NCBI GenBank assembly: GCA_035255045.1
Contig: DATFAA010000103.1
Location: 1 to 49,374 of the forward strand
Direction of reading: 5' to 3'
Length of the DNA: 49,374 nt
Source: JAGTRP01 sp035255045
Lineage (GTDB): Bacteria; Pseudomonadota; Gammaproteobacteria; Burkholderiales; Rhodocyclaceae
Below the pieces are notes generated by a model that was not told the DNA's origin, searched no databases, and saw only the letters and a program-made list of their open reading frames with translations. How positions within the stretch are numbered: the first letter of the stretch is position 1; the number at the start of each line of letters is the position of its first letter. Below are positions 16,509-25,112 of this stretch, piece after piece. A program made the translations under genes and the position numbers.

Positions 16509-17735
16509 ATGGCTATCGCCGCAAAAGCCAGCCAGGGGGTCAAGGAGCAGCTCTTCGCCTGGGAGGGTAAGAGCAAGGACGGCAAGACCGTCCGCGGGGA
16601 GATGCGTGCCGCCAGCGCCACTGTCGTGCAGAGCACCCTGCGGCGCCAGGGTGTCATGGGCGCCAAGGTCAGCAAGCAGCGCCTCAAGGGCGGCGGCAAG
16701 ATCACCGACAAGGACATCACCCTCTTCACCCGCCAGCTCGCCACCATGATGCGGTCCGGCGTGCCGCTCCTGCAGGCCTTCGACATCGTCGGCCGCGGCC
16801 ATGCCAACCCGGCCGTCGGCAAGCTGCTGCTGGACATCAAGGCCGATGTGGAAACCGGCTCGTCGTTGTCCCAGGCTTTCCGCAAGTATCCGCTGTATTT
16901 CGACCACCTGTTCTGCAACCTGGTCGCCGCCGGCGAGCAGGCGGGCATCCTGGACACTCTCCTGGACCGGCTCGCCACCTACAAGGAAAAGATCCTGGCC
17001 ATCAAGGCCAAGATCAAGTCCGCCCTGTTCTACCCGGTGGCCATCATCGTCGTCGCCTTCGTCATCACGGCGGTGATCATGATTTTTGTCATCCCGGCCT
17101 TCAAGGAAGTATTCAAGAGCTTTGGCGCCGACTTGCCGACCCCCACGGTGATCGTCATCTCCATTTCCGACTTTTTCATCGCTTATTGGTGGGCGATCTT
17201 CGGCGGCATCGGCGGAGGCATTTATTCCCTTTTGGCGGCCTACAAGCGGTCCGAGGCCATGCAGTTCGCCTTTGACCGCTACTCCCTGCGCCTTCCTATC
17301 TTCGGAGAAATCATCAGGAAGTCGGTCATTGCCCGCTGGACGCGTACCCTGTCCACCATGTTCAGTGCCGGCGTGCCCCTGGTCGAGTCGCTGGACTCGG
17401 TGGGCGGCGCCTCCGGCAACAACCTCTACAAGATGGCTACCCGCCAGATCCAGAGTGAAGTGTCCACAGGCACCAGCCTCACCGTCGCCATGCAGAACAG
17501 CAACCTCTTCCCCAACATGGTGACCCAGATGGTCGCCATCGGCGAGGAGTCCGGCGCCCTCGACTCCATGCTGTCCAAGGTCGCCGATTTCTTCGAGGCC
17601 GAAGTGGACGACGCGGTCGAGGCCATGTCGAGCCTGATGGAACCGCTGATCATGGTGGTTCTGGGGGGCCTGATCGGCGGTCTGGTGATCGCCATGTACC
17701 TGCCCATCTTCAAGCTCGGTTCGGTGGTCGGGTGA
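16509..17735 (+). CDS. pilC: Type IV pilus inner membrane platform protein PilC
   Basis: Polytopic inner-membrane protein around which the pilus is assembled. The 408-residue sequence has two T2SF (GspF) domains (about residues 70-195 and 275-398) and three transmembrane helices, ending in the typical MVVLGGLIGGLVIAMYLPIF. The N-terminal DGKTVRGEMRAASA segment is standard. The ATG at 16509 is preceded by GGAAGGAAGA. It follows pilB by 16 nt and its stop overlaps the pilD start. Confidence 0.96.
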   Translation: MAIAAKASQGVKEQLFAWEGKSKDGKTVRGEMRAASATVVQSTLRRQGVMGAKVSKQRLKGGGKITDKDITLFTRQLATMMRSGVPLLQAFDIVGRGHANPAVGKLLLDIKADVETGSSLSQAFRKYPLYFDHLFCNLVAAGEQAGILDTLLDRLATYKEKILAIKAKIKSALFYPVAIIVVAFVITAVIMIFVIPAFKEVFKSFGADLPTPTVIVISISDFFIAYWWAIFGGIGGGIYSLLAAYKRSEAMQFAFDRYSLRLPIFGEIIRKSVIARWTRTLSTMFSAGVPLVESLDSVGGASGNNLYKMATRQIQSEVSTGTSLTVAMQNSNLFPNMVTQMVAIGEESGALDSMLSKVADFFEAEVDDAVEAMSSLMEPLIMVVLGGLIGGLVIAMYLPIFKLGSVVG

Positions 17736-18580
17736 TGCTGGATACTCCGGGCGGCCTGGCCGCGCTAGCCGGGCTGCTCGGCCTGTGCATCGGCAGCTTC
17801 CTTAACGTCGTTATCCATCGCCTTCCCAGGATGATGGAGCGGGACTGGCAAATGCAGTGCGCCGAACTGCGCAACGAAGTCCTGGAACCGGCGGAACCGC
17901 TCACTCTCGCCGTCCCCCGCTCCCGTTGTCCTGACTGTGGCCACCCGATCGGCGCCCTCGAAAATATCCCGGTCATCAGCTACCTGCTGTTGCGGGGCCG
18001 CTGTGCCGGCTGCCGGGTCGCCATCTCGCCGCGCTACCCCCTGCTCGAAGCCTCCACCGGCCTCCTCTCCGCCTATCTGGCATGGCACTTCGGCCTGGGC
18101 TGGCAGGCCGCCGGGGCACTCTGCCTGGCTTGGTCCCTGATCGCCCTGACCTTCATCGACTTCGACACCCAACTGCTGCCCGATTCCATCACCCTGCCAC
18201 TGCTCTGGCTCGGCCTGCTGTTCAACGTCTTCGGCGCCTTCACCGATCTCCAGTCGGCGGTCATCGGCGCCATGGCCGGCTATCTGTCCCTGTGGTCGGT
18301 GTACTGGCTGTTCAAGCTCGCCACCGGCAAGGAAGGCATGGGCTACGGCGACTTCAAACTGCTCGCCGCCCTGGGTGCCTGGCTGGGATGGCAGATGCTA
18401 CCGGCGATCATTCTTCTGTCTTCCCTGGTGGGAGCCGTGGTCGGCATCGCCCTCATCGTCCTCGCCCGCCATGGCCGGAATGTCCCCATCCCCTTCGGCC
18501 CCTACCTGGCCGCGGCGGGGATCATCGCGCTCCTCTGGGGCCGCCCGCTAACCCAGGCCTATCTCGGTTTTACGACTTGA
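17735..18580 (+). CDS. pilD: Prepilin peptidase / N-methyltransferase PilD
   Basis: Aspartic membrane protease that cleaves type IV prepilins after Gly and methylates the new N-terminus. It could process both the PilA-type and the Msh pilins encoded here. Four zinc-binding cysteines are present (CPDC about residues 66-69 and CAGC about 90-93). The catalytic aspartates lie in DFDTQLLPD and GYGDFK, and about seven membrane helices are expected. Start is either GTG 17732 or ATG 17735, overlapping the pilC stop. It ends the pilBCD operon. Confidence 0.96.
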   Translation: MLDTPGGLAALAGLLGLCIGSFLNVVIHRLPRMMERDWQMQCAELRNEVLEPAEPLTLAVPRSRCPDCGHPIGALENIPVISYLLLRGRCAGCRVAISPRYPLLEASTGLLSAYLAWHFGLGWQAAGALCLAWSLIALTFIDFDTQLLPDSITLPLLWLGLLFNVFGAFTDLQSAVIGAMAGYLSLWSVYWLFKLATGKEGMGYGDFKLLAALGAWLGWQMLPAIILLSSLVGAVVGIALIVLARHGRNVPIPFGPYLAAAGIIALLWGRPLTQAYLGFTT

Positions 18581-18630
18581 AATCCCTGGACGGAACCACA
18601 TATAAGCATCCCGTTTCCGTCAGTTATAAT
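18577..18630 (+). promoter_or_regulatory. Candidate promoters of the fmdB-like/DUF502/aspS gene group
   Basis: One candidate is TTGAAA (18577-18582), an 18-nt spacer and TATAAG (18601-18606). A consensus TATAAT at 18625-18630 lies closer to the gene but lacks a good -35. GGAGG follows at 18641, before the fmdB-like start. Confidence 0.5.
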
Positions 18631-18651
18631 TCTAGGTTTTGGAGGGATCCC

Positions 18652-18912
18652 ATGCCGATCTACGAATATCGCTGCGACTCCTGCGGTTTCCAGAAGGAAC
18701 ATCTGCAAAAGATGAGCGACCCGCTGCTCACCACCTGCCCGGAATGCGGCCAGGAAAGCTATAGCAAGCTGCTGTCCGCAGCGGGCTTCCAGCTGAAGGG
18801 CAGTGGCTGGTACGCCACCGACTTCAAGGGCGGCGCCAAGCCGGCCGCAGCCAAAGCGGACACTCCGCCCTGCCAGGGCGGAAGCGGAGCTTGCGCGTGC
18901 GCAGCCAGCTGA
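18652..18912 (+). CDS. FmdB-family zinc-ribbon protein
   Basis: An 86-residue protein with the FmdB/CxxC regulatory motif: MPIYEYRCDSCG and CPECGQ form a zinc ribbon in the first 40 residues, followed by the usual LLSAAGFQLKGSGWYATDF segment. The tail is Ala/Lys-rich and ends in a cysteine cluster (CQGGSGACACAAS). GGAGG precedes the ATG. The family's role is uncertain (putative regulator). It overlaps the DUF502 gene and heads the group leading to aspS. Confidence 0.9.
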   Translation: MPIYEYRCDSCGFQKEHLQKMSDPLLTTCPECGQESYSKLLSAAGFQLKGSGWYATDFKGGAKPAAAKADTPPCQGGSGACACAAS

Positions 18913-19526
18913 TCAAACGCTACTTCATCACTGGACTGTTGATTTGGGTACCCTTGGTCATCACGACCTGGGTACTTTCACTTGTCGTCAGCACCCTGGA
19001 CCAGTCGCTGCGACTGCTGCCGGAGGCCATCCACCCGCAGCACCTGTTCGGCTTCGCCATTCCGGGTGCCGGTGCCGTCATCACCCTGCTGATGATCTTC
19101 CTCACCGGCCTGCTCGCGGCCAACATCATCGGCCAGAAGCTGGTGATCTGGTGGGAGCGGCTGCTGGCCCGAATCCCGGTGGTCAATTCGGTCTACAACA
19201 GCGTCAAGCAGGTTTCCGACACGCTGTTCTCGCCTAACGGCAACGCCTTCCGCCAGGCGCTCCTGGTGCAGTATCCGCGCCAAGGCAGCTGGACCATCGC
19301 CTTTCTCACCGGCAAACCCGGCGGCGACGTCCTCAATCACCTGACCGGCGAATACGTCAGCGTTTACGTCCCGACCACGCCCAACCCGACCTCCGGCTTC
19401 TTTCTCATGATGCCGGCCAAGGACGTGATCGAGCTCGACATGACCGTGGACGAGGCCCTCAAGTACATCATCTCGATGGGGGTAGTAGCCCCTCCGCCCC
19501 ATCAACGTATCGTCACCAATACCTGA
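18897..19526 (+). CDS. DUF502 family membrane protein
   Basis: Membrane protein of about 209 residues with two strongly hydrophobic helices near the N-terminus (after KRYFITGLLIWVPL, and around PGAGAVITLLMIFLTGLLAA). A conserved soluble part follows, with the family signature IPVVNSVYNSVKQVSDTLF. Function is unknown. GTG at 18897 has GGAG at a good distance; a TTG at 18891 is an alternative. The start lies inside the end of the fmdB-like gene, and aspS follows 14 nt after the stop. The order DUF502-aspS is conserved in betaproteobacteria. Confidence 0.9.
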   Translation: MRSQLIKRYFITGLLIWVPLVITTWVLSLVVSTLDQSLRLLPEAIHPQHLFGFAIPGAGAVITLLMIFLTGLLAANIIGQKLVIWWERLLARIPVVNSVYNSVKQVSDTLFSPNGNAFRQALLVQYPRQGSWTIAFLTGKPGGDVLNHLTGEYVSVYVPTTPNPTSGFFLMMPAKDVIELDMTVDEALKYIISMGVVAPPPHQRIVTNT

Positions 19527-19540
19527 ACCTGGAAGTATCC

Positions 19541-21343
19541 ATGCGTACCCATTACTGCGGACAACTCAACGCCTCCCTTTGCGACCAGACCGTCACCCTG
19601 TGCGGCTGGGCCCACCGCCGGCGCGACCACGGCGGCGTCATCTTCATCGACCTGCGGGACAGGGAAGGCCTCGCCCAGGTAGTCTGCGATCCGGACCGGC
19701 CGGAAATGTTCAAGATCGCCGAGTCCGTCCGCAACGAGTTCTGCCTGAAGATCACCGGCAAGGTACGCCCCCGGCCGGCCGGCACCGTCAATCCCAACCT
19801 CGCTTCCGGCGAGATCGAGGTCCTTTGCCACGAGATCGAGGTCCTGAACGCTTCGGTCACCCCGCCGTTCCAGCTCGACGAGGAAAACCTCTCCGAGAAC
19901 GTGCGACTCACCCACCGTGTCATCGACCTGCGCCGCCCCCAGATGCAGCACAACCTCATGCTGCGCTACAAGACGGCCCGCGCCTTCCGCCGCTTCCTGG
20001 ACGACCACGGCTTCATCGACGTCGAAACCCCGATGCTCACCAAGAGCACGCCGGAAGGCGCCCGGGACTACCTGGTGCCGTCCCGGGTCCATCCTGGCCA
20101 GTTCTTCGCCCTGCCCCAGTCGCCCCAGCTCTTCAAGCAGCTCCTGATGGTGGCCGGCTACGACCGCTACTACCAGATCACCAAATGCTTCCGGGACGAG
20201 GACCTGCGCGCCGACCGCCAGCCCGAATTCACCCAGGTGGATATCGAGACCTCCTTCATGGGCGAGCAGCAGATCACCTCCCTCATCGAGGAACTGATCC
20301 GCTACGTCTTCAAGGATGCTATCGACGTCGACCTGCCCAACCCCTTCCCTCGCATGACCTACGCCGAGGCCATGAGCCGCTTCGGCTCCGACAAGCCCGA
20401 CCTGCGCGTCACCCTAGAACTCACCGAAGTCACCGACGTGGTCAAGGATGTGGCCTTCAAGGTCTTCGCCGGCGTCGCCAACAGCGAAGGCGGCCGGGTC
20501 GCTGCGCTGCGCATCCCCGGCGGCGCCACCCTGACCCGGGGCGAGATCGACGAGTACACCAAGTTCGTCGGTATCTACGGCGCCAAGGGCCTGGCCTACA
20601 TCAAGGTCAATGACGTCACCCAGCTCAACGAGACCGGCCTGCAGTCGCCCATCGTCAAAAACCTCCACGAGAACGCCCTCAAAGCCGTCATGGAGCGCAC
20701 CGGCGCCCAGTCCGGCGACCTGATCTTCTTCGGCGCCGACAAGGCCAAGGTGGTGAACGACGCCCTCGGCGCCCTGCGCACCAAGATCGGCCACGAGAAG
20801 GGCTACCTCAACGGCAAGGCCTGGGAGCCCCTGTGGGTCGTGGACTTCCCCATGTTCGAGTACGACGAGGAAGAGAAGCGCTGGACCGCCTGCCACCACC
20901 CCTTCACCAGCCCCAAGGACGAGCACCTGGACTTCCTCACCTCCGATCCGGGCAAGTGCCTGGCCAAGGCCTACGACCTTGCCCTCAACGGCTGGGAAAT
21001 CGGCGGCGGCTCGGTTCGTATCCACCGGGCCGACGTCCAGAGCAAGGTATTCGATGCCCTGGCCATCGGCGAAGAAGAAGCCCAGGCCAAGTTCGGCTTC
21101 CTGCTCGACGCCCTCAAGTACGGCGCTCCGCCCCACGGCGGCCTGGCCTTCGGCCTGGACCGCATCGTCACCATGATGACCGGCGCCGAATCCATCCGTG
21201 ACGTTATCGCCTTCCCCAAGACCCAGCGCGCCCAGTGCCTCCTGACCGACGCGCCGAGCGGGGTGGACGAGAAGCAGCTGCGGGAGTTGCACATCCGCCT
21301 GCGCCAGAAGGTGGAGACCTCCGTCGAGGTCGGCACCAACTAA
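19541..21343 (+). CDS. aspS: Aspartyl-tRNA synthetase
   Basis: Class IIb synthetase charging tRNA-Asp (possibly also tRNA-Asn, as in the non-discriminating form). The 600-residue protein has an N-terminal OB-fold anticodon-binding domain (about 1-105), the class II catalytic core, the bacterial GAD insertion (about 290-420) and motif 3 GGLAFGLDRIVTMM near residue 530. GGAAG precedes the ATG. The secreted RNase gene starts one nucleotide past its stop, so the downstream toxin/inhibitor pair is very probably expressed from the aspS transcript. Confidence 0.98.
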   Translation: MRTHYCGQLNASLCDQTVTLCGWAHRRRDHGGVIFIDLRDREGLAQVVCDPDRPEMFKIAESVRNEFCLKITGKVRPRPAGTVNPNLASGEIEVLCHEIEVLNASVTPPFQLDEENLSENVRLTHRVIDLRRPQMQHNLMLRYKTARAFRRFLDDHGFIDVETPMLTKSTPEGARDYLVPSRVHPGQFFALPQSPQLFKQLLMVAGYDRYYQITKCFRDEDLRADRQPEFTQVDIETSFMGEQQITSLIEELIRYVFKDAIDVDLPNPFPRMTYAEAMSRFGSDKPDLRVTLELTEVTDVVKDVAFKVFAGVANSEGGRVAALRIPGGATLTRGEIDEYTKFVGIYGAKGLAYIKVNDVTQLNETGLQSPIVKNLHENALKAVMERTGAQSGDLIFFGADKAKVVNDALGALRTKIGHEKGYLNGKAWEPLWVVDFPMFEYDEEEKRWTACHHPFTSPKDEHLDFLTSDPGKCLAKAYDLALNGWEIGGGSVRIHRADVQSKVFDALAIGEEEAQAKFGFLLDALKYGAPPHGGLAFGLDRIVTMMTGAESIRDVIAFPKTQRAQCLLTDAPSGVDEKQLRELHIRLRQKVETSVEVGTN

Positions 21344-21344
21344 G

Positions 21345-21716
21345 ATGGTGTTCTGGCTGCGCTTCCTGGCCGTCCTGCTGCTGGGAAGCGCACTTGCTTC
21401 GCCAATGGCCCTGGCGCGGGGAAGCGCGCCGGGGACCATCGCCGTCGCCGAACTGCCCCCGGAAGCCCGCCACACCCTGGCCCTCATCAAGCGTGGCGGC
21501 CCATTCCCCTACGCCAAGGACGGCACCGTCTTCGGCAACTTCGAGCGCCGCCTGCCATCCAGGCCGCGGGGCTATTATCACGAGTACACCGTCAAGAGCC
21601 CCGGCAGCCGCGATCGCGGCCCCCGCCGCATCATCTCGGGGGGCGAGCCGGACGCGGCCGGCGAGTTCTACTACACTGAAGACCACTACCGGACCTTCCG
21701 CCGTATCCAGGAGTAG
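21345..21716 (+). CDS. Secreted barnase-type (guanyl-specific) ribonuclease
   Basis: A 123-residue protein with an N-terminal signal peptide (about residues 1-25, ending PMALA) and an RNase N1/T1/barnase domain. Expected catalytic residues are visible: Glu80 in YYHEYTV, Arg94/95 in GPRRIISGG and His114 in the diagnostic YYTEDHYRTF. Barnase-like enzymes cut single-stranded RNA after G. It lies one nucleotide after aspS and is followed after 3 nt by a barstar gene, which would protect the cytoplasm before export. It could serve competition or nucleotide scavenging; the sequence does not decide. Confidence 0.9.
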   Translation: MVFWLRFLAVLLLGSALASPMALARGSAPGTIAVAELPPEARHTLALIKRGGPFPYAKDGTVFGNFERRLPSRPRGYYHEYTVKSPGSRDRGPRRIISGGEPDAAGEFYYTEDHYRTFRRIQE

Positions 21717-21719
21717 GGA

Positions 21720-22136
21720 ATGAACCAGAGCTTTTTCCGGGACCCTGGCCGTTCCGGCATCTTCCACCTGCCCACGCTCTCCCGTCAGGCTGTCGAGGCG
21801 GCCGCTGCCGGCCTGGACATCCGCGAAGCCGACCTCCGCCAGTCCCAGGACAAGCAGGGCGTCCTGAACGAGTTGGGCCATGCCTTCCGCTTTCCCGACT
21901 GGTATGGAGCCAACCTGGATGCCCTCTACGACTGCCTGACCGACCCCGATTGGTATCCGCCAGGCGGCCAGGTGCTGTTGATCTCCGGCCTGGCTCGCCT
22001 GCAGGGTGCCGACCCGGACAGCTTCTCCGCTCTGCTGGAGGTCTTCTCCGCTGCCAGTGAAGCGCGCCGGGAGGCCGGGGCCCCCCTGTGGGTCCTCATC
22101 GACGCCGCCAGCCCTGACCTACCGGCGCTGTCCTGA
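21720..22136 (+). CDS. Barstar family ribonuclease inhibitor
   Basis: A 138-residue cytoplasmic protein carrying the barstar core: the motif FPDWYGANLDALYDCLTD at about residues 59-76 is the family hallmark, including the acidic residues that plug the barnase active site. An N-terminal extension of about 30 residues is longer than in Bacillus barstar. It sits directly after the RNase gene and 2 nt before nudB, so toxin and inhibitor are translated from one message. Partnership with the adjacent RNase is inferred from position and family. Confidence 0.92.
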   Translation: MNQSFFRDPGRSGIFHLPTLSRQAVEAAAAGLDIREADLRQSQDKQGVLNELGHAFRFPDWYGANLDALYDCLTDPDWYPPGGQVLLISGLARLQGADPDSFSALLEVFSAASEARREAGAPLWVLIDAASPDLPALS

Positions 22137-22138
22137 CC

Positions 22139-22591
22139 GTGAACAGCTACAAGAAACCGGTCTCGGTCCTCGTCGTCATCCACACCCCGGCCCTGGAAGT
22201 GCTCTTGTTGGAGCGCGCCGGCCACCCCGGTTACTGGCAGTCCGTCACCGGCAGCCAGGAAGGCGAAGAAAGCCTGGTCGACACCGCCCGCCGGGAAGTT
22301 CTGGAAGAGACCGGGCTGGACACCCGCAGCTACGCTCTCACCGACTGGCAGCTGACCAACACCTTCGAAATCTTCCCGGAGTGGCGGCATCGCTACGCTC
22401 CGGGCATCACCAGCAACCGGGAGCACGTCTTCGGGCTCATGGTCCCGGCCCCCCTCCCGGTCAGCCTCGCCCCCGGGGAACACCTCGCCTATCGATGGCT
22501 GCCCTGGCGGCAGGCCGCCAACGAGTGCTTTTCCTGGAGCAACCGGGACGCCATCCTGCTGCTGCCGGAACGGACGCCCGCCAAGGGATGA
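22139..22591 (+). CDS. nudB: Dihydroneopterin triphosphate diphosphatase
   Basis: Nudix enzyme of folate biosynthesis removing pyrophosphate from dihydroneopterin triphosphate. The 150-residue protein has the Nudix box at about residues 38-60 (GSQEGEE then REVLEETG) and the NudB-like sequence LERAGHPGYWQSVTG ahead of it. The GTG start lies 2 nt after the barstar stop. aspS-nudB proximity is common in betaproteobacteria; here the RNase-barstar pair is inserted between them. Last gene of the unit before the hsp20 promoter. Confidence 0.92.
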   Translation: MNSYKKPVSVLVVIHTPALEVLLLERAGHPGYWQSVTGSQEGEESLVDTARREVLEETGLDTRSYALTDWQLTNTFEIFPEWRHRYAPGITSNREHVFGLMVPAPLPVSLAPGEHLAYRWLPWRQAANECFSWSNRDAILLLPERTPAKG

Positions 22592-22619
22592 CATGGCCGC
22601 CGGGGGCGCTGCCCGGCGT

Positions 22620-22648
22620 CTTGAAACGGTGGTGCGCTGGCCTATATT
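22620..22648 (+). promoter_or_regulatory. Sigma-32 (heat-shock) type promoter of hsp20
   Basis: CTTGAAA (22620-22626), a 14-nt spacer and CCTATATT (22641-22648) closely follow the RpoH consensus (CTTGAAA, 13-15 nt, CCCCATnT). The start of hsp20 is about 40 nt downstream. Confidence 0.7.
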
Positions 22649-22689
22649 TGTAGTGCCGGTGGTTGGAACTCCGGCAAAAGGAGGAGAAA

Positions 22690-23106
22690 ATGGCCAACAT
22701 CACTCGTTTCGATCCGTTCGACGATTTCTTCCGCGGGTTCTTCATCCGCCCCGTGGACTTCAGTAGCGAGGCGGACCGGGCGCCTTCCATCAAGATGGAC
22801 GTCAAAGAGCAGGAAGGCGCTTACTCCATCCATGCCGAGCTTCCCGGCGTCAAGAAAGAGGACATCCACGTCACCGTCGATGGCAATCAGGTGACTCTCA
22901 GCGCCGAGGTCCGGCAGGACAAAGAGGTCAAGGAAGGCGAGCGCATCCTGCGCTCCGAACGCTATTTCGGGAAAGTGTCCCGCTCCTTCCAACTGGCCCA
23001 CGACATCGATGACAGCAAGGCCGCGGCCAAATTCGCCGATGGCGTCCTCGAACTGACCCTGCCCAAGCGGGCGTCCAGCGCCAGCCGGCGGCTGAGCATC
23101 GAATAG
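22690..23106 (+). CDS. Small heat shock protein (Hsp20/IbpA family)
   Basis: ATP-independent holdase that keeps unfolding proteins soluble. The 138-residue protein has a short N-terminal arm (FDPFDDFFRGFF), an alpha-crystallin domain (about residues 38-128) with the conserved ELPGVKKEDIHVTV and the GVLELTLPK signature, and a short C-terminal tail. AAGGAGGAG precedes the ATG at 22690. It is a single-gene unit: a sigma-32-like promoter upstream and a strong terminator downstream. Confidence 0.95.
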   Translation: MANITRFDPFDDFFRGFFIRPVDFSSEADRAPSIKMDVKEQEGAYSIHAELPGVKKEDIHVTVDGNQVTLSAEVRQDKEVKEGERILRSERYFGKVSRSFQLAHDIDDSKAAAKFADGVLELTLPKRASSASRRLSIE

Positions 23107-23123
23107 ACGTTTGCATCCCCTTT

Positions 23124-23149
23124 GGCCGGAACGCCGTTCCGGCCTTTTT
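23124..23149 (+). terminator. Intrinsic terminator of hsp20
   Basis: Perfect 9-bp stem GGCCGGAAC / GTTCCGGCC with a 3-nt loop (23124-23144), followed by TTTTTG. Confidence 0.9.
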
Positions 23150-23200
23150 GTTTGCCCCCCCGGCGGGTAAAATCCGCGGCGACTTTCCACGGAGCCCACC

Positions 23201-24088
23201 ATGAGTCTCGAAACCCTCGCCCCCGGCATCAAGGCCGCCATCCTGGCCGAAGCCCTGCCCTACATCAAGCGCTTCCACGGTAAGACCGTCGTGGTCAAAT
23301 ACGGCGGCAACGCCATGACCGACGACCACCTGAAGCAATGCTTCGCCCGGGACGTGGTACTCCTCAAGCTGGTGGGCTTCAACGTCGTGGTGGTGCATGG
23401 TGGCGGCCCCCAGATCGAGAGTCTTCTCACCCGGGTGGGCAAGAAAGGCGAATTCATCCAGGGCATGCGGGTCACCGACGCGGAGACCATGGAAGTGGTC
23501 GAGATGGTCCTCGGCGGCCAGGTCAACAAGGAAATCGTCAACCTCATCAATCAGCACGGCGGCAAGGCCGTCGGCCTGACCGGCAAGGACGGCAGCTTCA
23601 TCCGCGCCAAGAAACTCCTGCTGGAGGACAAGAACAATCCCGGCGACCTGATCGACGTCGGCCAGGTCGGCGACATCACCCAGATCGACCCGTCCCTCAT
23701 CGGGCTCCTCGATTCCGGCGCCTTCATCCCCGTCATCGCACCCATCGGCGTCGGCAAGGACGGCGAGACCTACAACATCAACGCCGACGTGGTGGCCGGC
23801 AAGATCGCCGAAGTCCTCAAGGCCGAAAAGCTGGTGCTGCTAACCAACACTCCCGGGGTCCTGGACAAGGCCGGCAACCTGCTGACGGGCATCACCCCGA
23901 AGGAAATCGACGAGATGGTGGCCGACGGCACCCTCTCCGGCGGCATGCTGCCGAAGATCGGTTCGGCCCTGGACGCCGCCCGCAATGGCGTGAAGAGCGT
24001 CCACATCATCGACGGCCGGGTGGAGCACGCCCTGCTGCTGGAAATCCTCACCGACCACGGCGTCGGTACCATGATCCGCAGCCGCTGA
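23201..24088 (+). CDS. argB: Acetylglutamate kinase
   Basis: Second step of arginine biosynthesis, phosphorylating N-acetylglutamate. The 295-residue protein is a standard amino-acid kinase: KYGGNAM near residues 31-37, VVVHGGGPQI near 64-73, NINADVVAGKIAEVL near the substrate site and NTPGVLDKAGNLL. The N-terminal extension is typical of the arginine-sensitive hexameric form, so feedback inhibition is likely (inference). Start ATG 23201. argC, the next pathway step, lies far away in the window, so the arginine genes are scattered. Confidence 0.97.
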   Translation: MSLETLAPGIKAAILAEALPYIKRFHGKTVVVKYGGNAMTDDHLKQCFARDVVLLKLVGFNVVVVHGGGPQIESLLTRVGKKGEFIQGMRVTDAETMEVVEMVLGGQVNKEIVNLINQHGGKAVGLTGKDGSFIRAKKLLLEDKNNPGDLIDVGQVGDITQIDPSLIGLLDSGAFIPVIAPIGVGKDGETYNINADVVAGKIAEVLKAEKLVLLTNTPGVLDKAGNLLTGITPKEIDEMVADGTLSGGMLPKIGSALDAARNGVKSVHIIDGRVEHALLLEILTDHGVGTMIRSR

Positions 24089-24099
24089 GGCTGGCGGCG

Positions 24100-24128
24100 A
24101 GTCGGGCGCCCCGGTCAGCGCCCGACTT
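24100..24128. terminator. Inverted repeat between convergent argB and HDOD gene, probable terminator
   Basis: A 10-bp perfect stem AGTCGGGCGC / GCGCCCGACT (24100-24127) with an 8-nt loop lies between argB and the end of the HDOD gene, whose stop codon falls inside it. The T-run is only two bases, so termination may be weak. Confidence 0.5.
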
Positions 24129-24984
24129 CGTTCAGGGCTTCCGCCAGATCGTCCCGCAGGTCCGACAGGTCGGAATCCGAAATCCCCAGGTAATTCCTCG
24201 CCTGCTCGAAGGCGGCCCCGTCTTCGATGCCCATTTCCCCGTGCATTTCCCCATCGAGGGACTCGGCCACCTGGCCCACCGCGATCAGCGAGAGAGCCTC
24301 CGTCGATACGGTCTCGGCCGGCAGGGAATAGAGATCCGGCTCGTGGTGGAAGCGGATGGCCTGGGTCACCAGGGGCGACAGCCCCCAGTTGCGGGCCAGA
24401 AGGCCGCCGACGATGCCGTGGTTGCAGGAGAAATGACTCATCTCGGCGGCGGCGAGGCCGATTCCGTTCCGCCCGGCCTCGGCGACCACCTCGAGGTAGT
24501 TCGGGAAGCGGCGCATCAGCACGGGGATGGCCGCATCGTGGAAGAGGCCAAAGGAATAGGCTTCGTCCGGCGAAATGCGGTAGAGGCGCTTGGCGATCAT
24601 GCCGGCCCCGATGGCGACGGTGGACGCCCGGCTCCAGAAACGCTCCAGGAAGGCGGAGGGGACGCCGGTCATGGCGGACTTGAGGGCCACCGCCACCACC
24701 ACGCAGACGACATTGCGGGTACCCAGCCGCGCCACCGCCTGGGGCACCGTCCTGGTGCCTCCGCCGGCGCTGAACATGGGCGAATTGGCCAGCTTGATGG
24801 CCAGTGCCGCCATGCCGACATCGGCGGCGATGATCTTGGCCAGAGTATTGAGGTCGGGTAGGTCCTTCCGGACCTCGCCCATCACCTTGGCGACGACGGC
24901 CGGACAAGGCGGTATTTCGATGGTCGAAAGCGTCCGCTCAAGGACTTCCGGCGACATCCTGATATTTGTTTCAGCGGCCTCCAC
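24115..24984 (-). CDS. HDOD domain signalling protein
   Basis: A 289-residue cytoplasmic protein consisting mainly of one HDOD domain (about residues 10-220). HDOD domains are degenerate HD phosphohydrolase folds used as signalling scaffolds in proteobacteria. Visible features include PPCPAVVAKVM at the start, AIKLANSPMFSAGG and the HDOD-type SFGLFHDAAIPVL. No GGDEF, EAL or receiver domain is attached. The GTG start at 24984 has a strong GGGGGAGG site 5-6 nt upstream; a TATAAT box lies at 25025-25030. Partner and signal are unknown. Confidence 0.85.
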   Translation of the reverse strand: MEAAETNIRMSPEVLERTLSTIEIPPCPAVVAKVMGEVRKDLPDLNTLAKIIAADVGMAALAIKLANSPMFSAGGGTRTVPQAVARLGTRNVVCVVVAVALKSAMTGVPSAFLERFWSRASTVAIGAGMIAKRLYRISPDEAYSFGLFHDAAIPVLMRRFPNYLEVVAEAGRNGIGLAAAEMSHFSCNHGIVGGLLARNWGLSPLVTQAIRFHHEPDLYSLPAETVSTEALSLIAVGQVAESLDGEMHGEMGIEDGAAFEQARNYLGISDSDLSDLRDDLAEALNEVGR

Positions 24985-25112
24985 GGCACCTCCCCCGACA
25001 GTCTTGTTGTTTGTGTAAGCCGCGATTATACGAAGGCTCCCGGTCCGGAGGCGACATTATCCCTGCCCGGTGCAGGGCATAATTGGACCTTCTCCCAGTT
25101 CCCTACGCCTCC

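Noticed and set aside
15674..16978. 434-codon open frame opposite pilB/pilC
   Set aside because: Crosses the boundary of two well-supported genes on the other strand; shadow frame.
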